DNA from: Clostridium saudiense
Lineage (GTDB): Bacteria > Bacillota > Clostridia > Clostridiales > Clostridiaceae
Reading direction: 5' to 3'
DNA: 64,000 bases
NCBI RefSeq assembly: GCF_000577815.1
Contig: NZ_CBYM010000007.1
Coordinates: 62,001-126,000, forward strand
How positions within the stretch are numbered: position 1 is the first letter of the stretch; the number at the start of each line of letters is the position of its first letter. Below the pieces are notes generated by a model. The model saw only the letters and a list, made by a program, of their open reading frames with translations, was not told the DNA's origin and made no database searches. This document shows positions 28,558 through 37,922 of the stretch, piece by piece. The position numbers and the translations under genes were made by a program.

Positions 28558-28586
28558 ATATTATTCTTGATAATAATTATCAACAA
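28558..28586 (-). promoter_or_regulatory. DUF1540 promoter containing a perfect Fur box
   Basis: Minus strand TTGTTG, 17 bp, TAATAT. The palindrome TTGATAAT-A-ATTATCAA (28567-28583) lies across the spacer with no mismatch. Confidence 0.82.
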
Positions 28587-28626
28587 TTTTACTGCTTAAA
28601 TTATTATATAATATGTATAATTTAAC

Positions 28627-28983
28627 TTATTTTTTTGTTTTAGGATTAAATATAAGAGCCATTAAGTATCCAAAAAAGATTGATGCAGTAATACCTCCAG
28701 CTGCACCCTTAATTCCACCTGTAAATGCCCCAAGCAATCCATCTTCTTTGACTCCCTTTATTGCGGCATCAGCTAGTGAATTACCAAAGCTCGGTAATGG
28801 AATTGTAGCTCCAGCACCTCCAATTTCAATTAACTTATCATAAATACCAAATCCCCCAAGAATAGCTCCTAATGTTACAAAAATAACTAATATTCTTGCA
28901 GGAGTTAGTTTTGTTGTATCCATTAATATTTGAGCAACAACACATATCAATCCACCAACAATAAATGCACTAACATAGTCCAT
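28627..28983 (-). CDS. spoVAE: Stage V sporulation protein AE
   Basis: A 118-residue polytopic protein with AFIVGGLICVVAQILMDTTKLTPARILV and GGAGATIPLPSFGNSLADAAIKGVKEDG, typical of SpoVAE(b). Together with SpoVAC and SpoVAD it forms the inner-membrane channel that loads dipicolinic acid into the forespore and releases it at germination. It is the third gene of spoVAC-spoVAD-spoVAE, 23 bp after spoVAD. Confidence 0.95.
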   Translation of the reverse strand: MDYVSAFIVGGLICVVAQILMDTTKLTPARILVIFVTLGAILGGFGIYDKLIEIGGAGATIPLPSFGNSLADAAIKGVKEDGLLGAFTGGIKGAAGGITASIFFGYLMALIFNPKTKK

Positions 28984-29006
28984 TGTAAATTCCCTCCAAT
29001 TTCTTA

Positions 29007-30023
29007 TTAAAATTCAATAGCAACTGCATGCGCTATTCCCGGAATAGACTCACCTTGAAGAGATGATGTAGTACTCATTAATGCGCCAGTTGAAACTAAT
29101 AATACACTTTTAATTTCTCTTCTCATTAATTTTTTATATAAATATCCACAGGTAACAACTGCAGAACAGCCACATCCACTTCCGCCTGAATCAGTCTTTT
29201 GTCTTTCATCATCAAAAATCATATCTCCACAATCAATATAATTATCCTTAACATCATAACCATATTCTGCAAGTAGCTTAGTAGTAATTTCCTTTCCTAC
29301 CTTTCCTAAATCTCCTGTTGCAATAATATCATAGTCTTTAGGTGTTCTACCTGTATCCTTAAAGTGATTATATATAGTATCTACAGCTGCCGGTGCCATA
29401 GCTGCACCCATATTATTAGCATCCTTTATTCCATAATCTTTTACTAGTCCTGTTGTAACATAAGTAACTCTAGGATAATCCCCACTTCTTCCTAATACCA
29501 TAGCTCCAGAACCAGTAACTGTCCATTGGCATGTTGGGCATCTTTGACAACCATATTCTAATGGAAATCTAAATTGTCTTTCAGCTGCACTAAAGTGTGA
29601 AGATGTTGAAGCAACAATATAACTTCCAAATCCCCCGTCTAAAAATAAAGATGCCATACTTAATGATTCTGACATTGTAGAACATGCTCCATATAATCCT
29701 ATAAATGGAATATTAAGTTCTCTAGCTGCAAAACTTGATGATGTTATTTGATTTAACAAATCACCTGCAAATAAATAATCTATTTTTTCTTCTGTTAAAT
29801 TAGCTGCGCTTATAGCACCCTTTATTGCTGTATACATCATTTCAGATTCAGCTTTTTCAAAACTATCTTTACCTAATGTATCATCACTAATTATTTCATG
29901 AAAATAATCTTTTAAAGGTCCATCACCTTCTTTCGGACCTACTATGGAATAAGTTGAAATAATTTTAGGTGGATTTTCTAATTTTATTGTTTGCTTTCCA
30001 ACCTTTTTATCTTTAACAGCCAT
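29007..30023 (-). CDS. spoVAD: Stage V sporulation protein AD
   Basis: Thiolase-fold protein that binds dipicolinic acid on the outer face of the spore inner membrane. MAVKDKKVGKQTIKLENPPK starts the protein at ATG 30023, 10 bp after AAGGAGGT. GLYGACSTMSESLSMASLFLDGG and CQRCPTCQWTVTGSGAMVLG are conserved. The 338 residues match the family. A longer in-frame reading would begin in the spoVAC tail and is not used. Confidence 0.96.
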   Translation of the reverse strand: MAVKDKKVGKQTIKLENPPKIISTYSIVGPKEGDGPLKDYFHEIISDDTLGKDSFEKAESEMMYTAIKGAISAANLTEEKIDYLFAGDLLNQITSSSFAARELNIPFIGLYGACSTMSESLSMASLFLDGGFGSYIVASTSSHFSAAERQFRFPLEYGCQRCPTCQWTVTGSGAMVLGRSGDYPRVTYVTTGLVKDYGIKDANNMGAAMAPAAVDTIYNHFKDTGRTPKDYDIIATGDLGKVGKEITTKLLAEYGYDVKDNYIDCGDMIFDDERQKTDSGGSGCGCSAVVTCGYLYKKLMRREIKSVLLVSTGALMSTTSSLQGESIPGIAHAVAIEF

Positions 30024-30039
30024 AATTTTACATACCTCC

Positions 30040-30516
30040 TTATTGAACAATTCCTAATAAACCAAGAACATAATAAACAAGTCCAATAATTACTGATGTT
30101 CCTATACCATAGACAAGAACTGGACCTGCAATTGTAAACATCTTTGCTGCAACTCCAAAAACAAATCCTTCTTTCTTAAATTCTATTGCTGGAGAAACTA
30201 CTGCATTTGAGAACCCTGTAATTGGCACTACTGTTCCGGCTCCTGCAAAAGATGCAATTTTATCATATACTCCAAATCCAGTTAACAATGCTCCTATAAA
30301 TATCATTATTATTGGTAGCCATTGCTTTGCAGCCTCTTCTTCTACTCCAAATTTCAATAGCATATTTAAAATAAATTGTCCTATGGTACAAATAATACCA
30401 CCAACAATAAATGCCAAAATAATATTTTTAAAATACTTTGGTTTAGGAGCCATCTCCTTAGAAATTGTTTGAAATTCTTGTAATATTTTTTCTTCTTTTT
30501 GTGCTCTTTTACTCAT
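30040..30516 (-). CDS. spoVAC: Stage V sporulation protein AC
   Basis: A 158-residue membrane protein with a charged N-terminus, four to five helices and AGAGTVVPITGFSNAVVSPAIEFKKEGFVFGVAAKMF, diagnostic for SpoVAC, the mechanosensitive-like channel component for dipicolinic acid. The RBS AAGGAGAT is clear. It is the first gene of the spoVA operon. Sigma-G control is expected from the family, but I could not assign the promoter hexamers securely. Confidence 0.96.
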   Translation of the reverse strand: MSKRAQKEEKILQEFQTISKEMAPKPKYFKNIILAFIVGGIICTIGQFILNMLLKFGVEEEAAKQWLPIIMIFIGALLTGFGVYDKIASFAGAGTVVPITGFSNAVVSPAIEFKKEGFVFGVAAKMFTIAGPVLVYGIGTSVIIGLVYYVLGLLGIVQ

Positions 30517-30582
30517 AAGAATATCTCCTTGTATATTTTATTGAATATGTATAGTATTCCTCCAAAGCAAAATTAAATTACA

Positions 30583-30630
30583 AAAAAAATAATCTATATT
30601 AAATAATAATTTATTTAATATAGATTATTT
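30583..30630 (-). terminator. Terminator after sigF
   Basis: AATCTATATTAAATAA / TTATTTAATATAGATT stem with a TAAT loop and a U8 tail on the minus strand. It separates spoIIA-sigF from spoVA. Confidence 0.88.
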
Positions 30631-30669
30631 TATATTTTAATTACTTTTGTATTATTCTTTTTCATTTGT

Positions 30670-31428
30670 TCATCCTTCATCTAATTGTTTTCTCATTTCT
30701 TGAAGTACTTTCTTTTCAATTCTCGAAACTTGTACCTGACTTATACCTAACATTTTTGCTACCTGTATTTGTGTCTTATCCTTAAAATATCTAAGTACTA
30801 TTATTTGTCTTGATTTTGTATCTAAATTTCTTAAAGCTTCTTTTAAAGCAATTTTTTCAGTAATATTTTTATCTTCAACTGCATTTTCACTTAGCTTATC
30901 AATTAACAGCACCGGAGAACCATCATCTTGATGAATTACTTCATAAAGATATTGCATACTTGCAGAAGATTCTAATGCAAATAGTATTTCTTCCTTATTC
31001 ATTTTAGAGAATTCAGCTAATTCCTCAATTGTCGGATCCCTATTTAATTTTTTAGTTAAAGCTTCTTTATCAAAATGAAGTTTTTTAGCTAAACTTTTTA
31101 CATTTCTACTAACTTTTATTATTCCATCATCTCTAATAAATCTCTTTATTTCACCAATTATCATAGGAACAGCATAAGTTGAAAATTTAACATTATATTT
31201 ATCATCAAAGTTTTTTATAGCCTTAACAAGTCCCATGCATCCAATTTGATAAATATCCTCATATTCATATCCTCTATTCATAAATTTTTTACTTATAGAA
31301 GTTACTAAAGGCAAATTAGCTTCTATGAGCTTGTTCATGGCATTTGTATCACCTGCTTTAGCCAAAGGTAATAGCTGTGAATTTTCCTCATAGCTTACTC
31401 TTTCTTTTTTTACTTCACCCTTTTCCAT
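30670..31428 (-). CDS. sigF: RNA polymerase sigma-F factor
   Basis: Forespore-specific sigma factor of 252 residues. Region 2 reads ANLPLVTSISKKFMNRGYEYEDIYQIGCMGLVKAIKNFDDKYNVKFSTYAVPMIIGEIKR-type sequence. Region 4 has LDTKSRQIIVLRYFKDKTQIQVAKMLGISQVQVSRIEKK. It follows spoIIAB by 17 bp. SpoIIAB holds it inactive until SpoIIAA, dephosphorylated by SpoIIE, releases it. Confidence 0.97.
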   Translation of the reverse strand: MEKGEVKKERVSYEENSQLLPLAKAGDTNAMNKLIEANLPLVTSISKKFMNRGYEYEDIYQIGCMGLVKAIKNFDDKYNVKFSTYAVPMIIGEIKRFIRDDGIIKVSRNVKSLAKKLHFDKEALTKKLNRDPTIEELAEFSKMNKEEILFALESSASMQYLYEVIHQDDGSPVLLIDKLSENAVEDKNITEKIALKEALRNLDTKSRQIIVLRYFKDKTQIQVAKMLGISQVQVSRIEKKVLQEMRKQLDEG

Positions 31429-31445
31429 AAATCTCCCCTAACATG

Positions 31446-31868
31446 TTAACTAAATTTTTTTGTCATTGTAATTTTAGTTCCTTTTCCCCTTTCACTTTCA
31501 ACCTCTAAAGTATCCATAAAACTTTCCATTACTGTAAATCCCATTCCTGATCTTTCAAGGTCTGGTCTTGAAGTATAAAGGGGTTCCCTTGCCTGATCAA
31601 TATTATCTATTCCTTTTCCATAATCTTTTACTGTAATTGTTACTTCTTTTCCACAAATTGTAGATTCTATTTTAATTATACCCTTTTTATCATTTTCATA
31701 ACCATGAATAATAGAATTAGTTACAGCCTCTGATACTGCAGTCTTAACATCTGCTATTTCTTCTATAGTTGGATCTAATTGAGAAACAAAAGCTGATACA
31801 GCAACTCTGGCAAAACCTTCATTTTGAGACCTACTTTCAAATTCTATACATACTCTATTTTCTTCCAT
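31446..31868 (-). CDS. spoIIAB: Anti-sigma-F factor / serine kinase SpoIIAB
   Basis: GHKL-type kinase of 140 residues from ATG 31868, 9 bp after GGAGGG. Motifs are [16 protein letters not shown] (N box), [40 protein letters not shown] (G1/G2 boxes). It phosphorylates SpoIIAA and sequesters sigma-F. A longer in-frame reading would overlap spoIIAA. Confidence 0.96.
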   Translation of the reverse strand: MEENRVCIEFESRSQNEGFARVAVSAFVSQLDPTIEEIADVKTAVSEAVTNSIIHGYENDKKGIIKIESTICGKEVTITVKDYGKGIDNIDQAREPLYTSRPDLERSGMGFTVMESFMDTLEVESERGKGTKITMTKKFS

Positions 31869-31884
31869 ATTTTTAATCCCTCCA

Positions 31885-32220
31885 TTAAATACTCTCAAGT
31901 GCTTCATCTACATTATTATAAACAGTTATTATTTTATAAAGTCCTGAAAGTGTAAATACCTTATCAACCCTTTTATTTACATTGGTTATACATACTTTTC
32001 CATCCCTATTTTGTACCTTCTTAAGTCTTCCTATAACAACACCAATTCCTGAACTATCCATAAAGGTAACTTCTTTAAAATCCATAATAACCTTTTTTAT
32101 ATTGTCTCTTTCTATTCTATCATCTATCTTAACTCTAACTTCTTCAGCACTATGATGATCTAATTCACCAACAAGTGTAACTACTAATTTATCATTAATT
32201 TTATTAAATTTCAAAAACAT
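31885..32220 (-). CDS. spoIIAA: Anti-sigma-F factor antagonist SpoIIAA
   Basis: STAS-domain protein of 111 residues from ATG 32220 ([16 protein letters not shown]), the usual family size. [13 protein letters not shown] contains the serine phosphorylated by SpoIIAB. The only nearby Shine-Dalgarno, AGGAGG, is 37 bp upstream. A 9-bp hairpin between it and the ATG would shorten the distance to about 11 nt. A longer reading from 32295 has no Shine-Dalgarno and starts upstream of the predicted transcription start. Confidence 0.93.
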   Translation of the reverse strand: MFLKFNKINDKLVVTLVGELDHHSAEEVRVKIDDRIERDNIKKVIMDFKEVTFMDSSGIGVVIGRLKKVQNRDGKVCITNVNKRVDKVFTLSGLYKIITVYNNVDEALESI

Positions 32221-32285
32221 AAAAATTAACTCTAAAGATAAATATTTAGAGCTTATACCTCCTATCTTTTCCTTCTTTTTCCATA

Positions 32286-32315
32286 ATTTTAACATAATAT
32301 TTGTTTTGTAGTCAA
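32286..32315 (-). promoter_or_regulatory. Candidate spoIIAA promoter (sigma-A-like)
   Basis: Minus strand TTGACT, 18 bp, TAAAAT. Known spoIIA operons are sigma-H dependent; I could not find a convincing sigma-H site, so this assignment is tentative. Confidence 0.4.
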
Positions 32316-32380
32316 TGATTTTTTACCTTTTTATGGATATCACTATTTAAAAGTTATATCTTCAAGTTAATATTCCTACT

Positions 32381-32416
32381 AAATAATAAAGTCGGCATAA
32401 GCCGACTTTATTATTA
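32381..32416 (-). terminator. Terminator of the Lon-like protease gene
   Basis: TAATAAAGTCGGC / GCCGACTTTATTA stem with ATAA loop immediately past the stop at 32419. Confidence 0.85.
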
Positions 32417-32418
32417 CA

Positions 32419-34728
32419 CTACTTGATATCTTCCTTTTCCTTATCCTTATATTTATCAATTTCTGTTTGTAAATTAACATAAAAATCATCAATACCTTCA
32501 CTATCAGATAAAAGAAGCGTTTCTATTGCATCATTTAAATTATTCATAGTGTAAATATGGAACTTACCATTAATAATTGCCTCTTCTACCTCTGCTTTTA
32601 ATATTAATTCGTCTTTATTAGCTTCTGGAATCAATACCCCCTTACCTTCAAAGGTGTCTAAAATACTGCAAACTTTAAAAAATCCTTCAATTTTTTCATT
32701 TACTCCGCCAATAGGTTGAACATCACCAAATTGATTAATTGATCCTGTAACAGCAATATTTTGTTTGATTCCTTTTTTACTTAAAGCTGATAATATACAA
32801 ATAATCTCTGCAACAGATGCACTATCTCCCTCTACCATTCCATAAGTTTGTTCAAAACTCAAATGAAAATCTACAGGGATATTTTCATAAGGATTTAAAA
32901 GATTTGTCAATAATCCTTTTAATATGCTTATTGATTTCTCATGAATCTTACCACTTAAATTACTTTCTTTTTGTATATCGAATATCCTTCCCATACCTTT
33001 ATAAGCAACACAAGTAATTCTCATTGGCTTCCCAAATGTACAATATCCATTATCTAAAACTGCTAATCCATTAATAGCACCAACTTTTCGTCCCTTAACT
33101 TCTATAACAATTTTATCATCTTCATACATACTCATAAATTCTTCTTCGATTAATTCCTGTTCATAAGCAACTGCAAGTATATCATCTTTTAATATTTCCA
33201 TTCTCTTTTCTTCTCTAGCGTTATTATTTGATAAAACCAATAATTTATCAATATCATCTTCTTCTGCAAGAATTCTCTTTCTGCTACTACTCTTCCTACA
33301 TAGATACTTCAAAAGTTCGTTCATACCTTCATCACTAATATTAAACAACTCATTCTTTCTAATCTTTTTATCTATTATTTTTTTTATTCCAGCAATTGAA
33401 TCTTCATTAACTTTAACTACTGGAGAAAATTCAGCTCTTAAAGGAAATAACTTTTTAAAGTCTTCATCTGAATTGTACAAAAGATCGTAAGTTTCATAAT
33501 CACCAATTAAAATTACTTTTACTTTAACTGGAATTGATTGTGGCTTTAATCCATTAATATTAATAAAATCTAAATAACTCTTATTTGTATCAAAAGAAAC
33601 CTTATTTGAAATTAGTATTTTCTTTAAATAATAATAACTTAAGTTATTAACAGCTAATGAATTTAACCTTATAATAAGACATCCACCATTTGCCTTTAAT
33701 ATAGATCCTGCACTAATCAATGAAATATTTGTTGTATACATTCCATTATGATTTTCATACTCTATTAATCCAATTAAATTATTTAAATTAGGGTCTTCTT
33801 CATAAATAACTGGTGGTGAAGTGTTATTAGTATTATCTACAATAACTCTTACATCATATTTATTCAAAATTTCATATATTTCATTTTCATCATCTTCTAT
33901 ACTCATTGTATAACAATCAATTAAATCTTCTTCAATACATGTAAATAGTCTTTCTAGATATTCATATGAATCATCATCAGTTATAAATTCTAAAAGAGCT
34001 TCATCCTTTTCTTCTTCCATTTGAGTAGATAAAAACTTAGAATATATCTTTTTTAATTTTTTAATAGATTTTACTTCAATATCCTTAAGTTCTTCTAAAA
34101 TAGTCTCTGCCTTTCTTTTTAATGTACCTGCTTTAGTAACTATAACATTTTTATTTTCTGTTTCTAAATTATCATATTCCTTTTCACTCATGGCTTCATC
34201 ACCACTTAGTGGTATAAATGCAAATCCTTTAGTTGTTGCTTTTACTTCAAAACCTTCTGCCTTTGCCATTTTAGTTAATTCATCTAAATAATTATTTCTT
34301 CTATTTTGTATATCTTCAACTAAATAATCCTTTTCATCATTGCTAGAATCACCATAAAAGTCATCTACAACTTCTAAATAAGAATTTTTAATTTCATCAA
34401 CTGTTTCCTTTAATTTATTCCCTTTACCATTTGCAACAAATATTGCTTCTGGCTTATTTACATCTTCTAATGTAACATAACATATATCTCTAGGTGCTTC
34501 TAAATCCTTATACGTATTTTCAATAAAAGACGTTAAATCCTTTAATTTATCTTTTGAAAAGGTATCTATTAAATAAAGATTGTATCCCTCTTTATCTATA
34601 GTGATTGCCCTTTCTATTTTTTTATACGCTTCATCAAACTCTTTAATGCCTTTTGTATTTTCTTCAAGTTTGCTTTCTGTTAATGGTATATTGAATTTTA
34701 TTTCTGATGGAGCTAACTCTCTTTTCAT
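32419..34728 (-). CDS. Lon-family serine protease with degenerate AAA+ region (LonB/YcbZ-like)
   Basis: A 769-residue protein. The C-terminal Lon protease domain (about 570-750) has the catalytic serine in EGDSASVAEI (Ser636) and lysine in GGVNEKIEGF (Lys679). The 43-residue spacing is the same as in classical Lon. The N-terminal part aligns in pattern with YcbZ/LonB-type ATPases, but the expected Walker A position reads GYNLYLIDTFSKDK (48-61), and no GxxxxGK[ST] exists anywhere. GGCLIIRLNSL replaces a usual Walker B. It is therefore probably not a conventional ATP-driven protease. Located next to spoIIA but with its own terminator. Confidence 0.88.
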   Translation of the reverse strand: MKRELAPSEIKFNIPLTESKLEENTKGIKEFDEAYKKIERAITIDKEGYNLYLIDTFSKDKLKDLTSFIENTYKDLEAPRDICYVTLEDVNKPEAIFVANGKGNKLKETVDEIKNSYLEVVDDFYGDSSNDEKDYLVEDIQNRRNNYLDELTKMAKAEGFEVKATTKGFAFIPLSGDEAMSEKEYDNLETENKNVIVTKAGTLKRKAETILEELKDIEVKSIKKLKKIYSKFLSTQMEEEKDEALLEFITDDDSYEYLERLFTCIEEDLIDCYTMSIEDDENEIYEILNKYDVRVIVDNTNNTSPPVIYEEDPNLNNLIGLIEYENHNGMYTTNISLISAGSILKANGGCLIIRLNSLAVNNLSYYYLKKILISNKVSFDTNKSYLDFININGLKPQSIPVKVKVILIGDYETYDLLYNSDEDFKKLFPLRAEFSPVVKVNEDSIAGIKKIIDKKIRKNELFNISDEGMNELLKYLCRKSSSRKRILAEEDDIDKLLVLSNNNAREEKRMEILKDDILAVAYEQELIEEEFMSMYEDDKIVIEVKGRKVGAINGLAVLDNGYCTFGKPMRITCVAYKGMGRIFDIQKESNLSGKIHEKSISILKGLLTNLLNPYENIPVDFHLSFEQTYGMVEGDSASVAEIICILSALSKKGIKQNIAVTGSINQFGDVQPIGGVNEKIEGFFKVCSILDTFEGKGVLIPEANKDELILKAEVEEAIINGKFHIYTMNNLNDAIETLLLSDSEGIDDFYVNLQTEIDKYKDKEKEDIK

Positions 34729-34864
34729 AACCCTCCCACTAAGGTCATAAACTATTAATTTAAATAGTTTTGCCTTCCTTAGAATGATATATATTATATT
34801 AATATTCTTATATAATTAATTTAAGCAATAAAATTTAATTTTTTTGATATATTTTTAAATATAA

Positions 34865-34898
34865 TAAAAAGGAAGCAAATATATGCTTCCTTTTTATT
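34865..34898 (-). terminator. deoC terminator
   Basis: AAAAAGGAAGCA / TGCTTCCTTTTT stem, AATATA loop, 10 bp past the deoC stop. Confidence 0.9.
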
Positions 34899-34907
34899 AA
34901 TTTTATA

Positions 34908-35582
34908 TTAATAATTTGAATTTGATTTTGTTCCTTCACATATAGCAATTGAAGCTGATGCCCCTATTCTTGTAGCACCATTTTCAATCATTGCTAAAGC
35001 ATCTTCTCTGCTTCTAACTCCACCTGATGCTTTAACACCCATATCAGGGCCAACAGTTTCTCTCATAAGCTTAATATCTGCTGCTGTTGCTCCCCCTGTT
35101 GAGAATCCAGTAGATGTCTTAACAAAATCAGCTCCAGCTTCTTTTGATAATTGACAAGCAATAACCTTTTCCTCATCAGTTAAAAGGCAAGTTTCTATTA
35201 TTACCTTAGTAAGTGCCTTTCCTTTAGCAGCTTCAACAACTGCCTTAATATCATTTTTAACGTATTCTAAATCTCTTTCCTTTAATTTTCCTACGTTTAT
35301 AACCATATCTACTTCTGTAGCACCTTTTTCAATAACATCTTTTGTTTCAAAGGCTTTAACTTCTGTAGTAGTTGCCCCTAAAGGAAAACCTATTACAGTA
35401 CAAACTTCAACGTCAGTTCCTTCTAAAGCAGTTGCTGCAACAGGAACCATTGATGGATTTATACAAACTGAAGCAAAATTATACTCAACTGCCTCTTTAC
35501 AAAGTTTTAAAACTTCCTTTTCAGTTGCTTCCGCTTTTAATATTGTGTGGTCAATCATTCTAGCTATTTGTGCCTTATCCAT
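34908..35582 (-). CDS. deoC: Deoxyribose-phosphate aldolase
   Basis: Class I aldolase that cleaves 2-deoxyribose-5-phosphate to glyceraldehyde-3-phosphate and acetaldehyde in deoxynucleoside catabolism. The 224-residue TIM barrel has [24 protein letters not shown] and the Schiff-base lysine in DFVKTSTGF (Lys155), followed by VKASGGVRS. No other deo genes are nearby. The RBS GGAGGTATTATA is good. Confidence 0.97.
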   Translation of the reverse strand: MDKAQIARMIDHTILKAEATEKEVLKLCKEAVEYNFASVCINPSMVPVAATALEGTDVEVCTVIGFPLGATTTEVKAFETKDVIEKGATEVDMVINVGKLKERDLEYVKNDIKAVVEAAKGKALTKVIIETCLLTDEEKVIACQLSKEAGADFVKTSTGFSTGGATAADIKLMRETVGPDMGVKASGGVRSREDALAMIENGATRIGASASIAICEGTKSNSNY

Positions 35583-35718
35583 TATAATACCTCCATTTAT
35601 TTGAAATTTTTCTTAAGTAGCCCCTATCTATTATAATTGATGTACTACAGATTGGAAAGTTTTTTCTAAAATCGTATATATTATTTAAAATTTTTTAATC
35701 AAATAGTATACATTAATT

Positions 35719-36765
35719 TTAAAATAACTTTAATTGTTCAACAGTTTCTTCCTTTACTCCAGATACTGTTACTCCAATTAATCTAATCCCATCTTCAAAA
35801 ACTTCATCATTTACTATTTCTTGTGCTACGTTATATATAGTATTTAAATCATTTGTATAATAATTTAGACTTCTGCTTCTCGTATGACTTTCGAAATTAC
35901 TTGTTTTATATTTAACTGTTATAGTCTTAATAAATACATTTCTTCTTTTCAATTCTTCACTTAATTCTAAACAAAATGCTTTTACATAATATAAAATATC
36001 CTCTTTATCTTCTGTGTCAAATTTTAATGTATTTTCTCTGCCATATGATTTTCTATCACGATTTACTTTAACTTCTCTATTATCAATTCCTCTTATTCTT
36101 TCATATATATCAATTCCATATTTTCCAAAATACTCAATAAAAAATTCTTTTGGTAATTCGTATAAATCATCTACTTTAAACATTCCCATATTATTTAATT
36201 TTTTTACTGACTTTTCTCCTAAACCATAAATTTTAGACACAGGTAATGGCCTTAAAATATCTGGTATCATCTCTTTTGTAATAATCTTTATTCCATTTGG
36301 TTTATTCCAATCAGAAGCTAACTTTGCTAAAAATTTGTTATATGATATTCCTATTGATAAAGTTAATCCTACTTCTTGAAAAACTCTTCTTTTAATATAT
36401 TTTGCTGCTTCTAATCCATCATCAAATTTACTTTCACTTAAATCTAAAAATGCTTCATCAATTGAAAGTGGTTCAACAAGTGGCGTAATTTCTTTAAATA
36501 TATTAAATATTTTATTTGATATTTCTTTATATCTATAATATCTTACTTTAAGGTATATCCCATTAGGACATAACTTTTGAGCAATGAAAATTGGCATTGC
36601 TGATCTAACTCCATATTTTCTTGCTTCGTAAGAACAAGTTGAAACAACTCCTCTTTCACTTACACCACCAACTATTACTGGCTTACCTTTTAACTTTGGA
36701 TTATCCGCTTGTTCAACAGCTGCAAAAAAGGCATCCATATCTACATGTAAAATTATTTTATCCAT
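35719..36765 (-). CDS. dinB: DNA polymerase IV (translesion Y-family)
   Basis: Error-prone polymerase of 348 residues from ATG 36765, 4 bp after AGGAG. MDKIILHVDMDAFFAAVEQ and SIDEAFLDLSES contain the metal-binding carboxylates. GISYNKFLAKLASDWNKPNG and the little-finger domain follow. The C-terminus ends VEQLKLF, compatible with a beta-clamp-binding motif. The gene lies 7 bp after the DUF4003 stop, probably co-transcribed. No LexA box was recognised. Confidence 0.95.
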   Translation of the reverse strand: MDKIILHVDMDAFFAAVEQADNPKLKGKPVIVGGVSERGVVSTCSYEARKYGVRSAMPIFIAQKLCPNGIYLKVRYYRYKEISNKIFNIFKEITPLVEPLSIDEAFLDLSESKFDDGLEAAKYIKRRVFQEVGLTLSIGISYNKFLAKLASDWNKPNGIKIITKEMIPDILRPLPVSKIYGLGEKSVKKLNNMGMFKVDDLYELPKEFFIEYFGKYGIDIYERIRGIDNREVKVNRDRKSYGRENTLKFDTEDKEDILYYVKAFCLELSEELKRRNVFIKTITVKYKTSNFESHTRSRSLNYYTNDLNTIYNVAQEIVNDEVFEDGIRLIGVTVSGVKEETVEQLKLF

Positions 36766-36772
36766 TTTTCTC

Positions 36773-37726
36773 CTAGTATAGCACTTCTTCAAAAATTCCT
36801 TTATTCTTACTATTAATAAATGAAAGTATCCCTTGAGCTAAAAGTTCATCAATATATCTTCTTTTACTTGACATTGAACAAAAAGATACGATAACTATAG
36901 CAATAATAGTTCTAAATCCTTTATCTATATAATATTCATATTCTCCCTCTTCATCACATAAATATTCTATAACCCCTTCAACAATATCTACATTTCGTCT
37001 TGGATTATAATTCGATAAAACTCCTATTAATGGTAAAAATTGATTTGCTATTTTAATATTTCTTTTTTGAAGCTGAAGTATAAATTCCATACTTCTATAC
37101 ATCTCACCTGATGATCCATTTAATATAATTGCATTTGCTAATCCTTGTATTCCATTTTTAGATCTAATATTTGAATCTGAAATATGATTAAATATATTTT
37201 CAATGAAATCATCAACAGTATCTGCTTGAATATCATTTATAACCCATAATGTACAAAGTAAATAATCATCTTCACTAGTTATATTAGAATATTTTTCTTT
37301 TAATATAATAAATAACTCTTTAATTTTTGATATTATATACCTTTTATCCTTTAACTGTGCGTATTTACTAATAGTAAATGCTGTTAAAGCTAAGTATGAT
37401 CCTGAAAGGAATCCTTCTTCCTCTAAAATTTCCATTGTATCATACATATCTTGAATAAGCTGTTCTTGTTTTTCATTATCAACTGTAGCTATTAATAATG
37501 AAAGTATATTTAAAGTATCCCCTCTAAAAGGTGATATTCTTGGCGTATTTAATTTTATATCTTTTCTTATTTCTTTAACTCTCTCTACTAGTATTTCTTT
37601 TTCATAATGTGAAAAAACTAAAGATGCAAAATGATTTATTATGTCTCCATCATTTCTTAGTTCTTCCTTAGCTAATCTGTAATTATCAACTGTAATTTGA
37701 ATTCTGTCAACCAGAAACTTGTCCAT
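36773..37726 (-). CDS. DUF4003 family protein
   Basis: The 317-residue, all-helical, soluble protein matches the DUF4003 pattern: FRGDTLNILSLLIATVDNEKQEQLI, FLSGSYLALTAFTISKYA, and a C-terminal NYNPRRNVDIVEGVIEYLCDEEGEYEYYIDKGFRTIIA-like region. The function is unknown. Being directly upstream of dinB suggests shared expression, though a functional link to DNA repair is only inference. Confidence 0.75.
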   Translation of the reverse strand: MDKFLVDRIQITVDNYRLAKEELRNDGDIINHFASLVFSHYEKEILVERVKEIRKDIKLNTPRISPFRGDTLNILSLLIATVDNEKQEQLIQDMYDTMEILEEEGFLSGSYLALTAFTISKYAQLKDKRYIISKIKELFIILKEKYSNITSEDDYLLCTLWVINDIQADTVDDFIENIFNHISDSNIRSKNGIQGLANAIILNGSSGEMYRSMEFILQLQKRNIKIANQFLPLIGVLSNYNPRRNVDIVEGVIEYLCDEEGEYEYYIDKGFRTIIAIVIVSFCSMSSKRRYIDELLAQGILSFINSKNKGIFEEVLY

Positions 37727-37922
37727 TTATTTCCCTCTCCCCATAAACTTTGAATGTATTTAAGTTACTGCATTAAAAGCAATATCTTTCAATACACCTT
37801 TTCTTAATTTTTATACTAAATTTTAAGTCTACTTCTTTATTATACTATGAATTTGTGTCATTTTAACAACAATTTATATGTTATTTTATAGGAAATATTT
37901 TTACTTATTCCCATTATTCTAG

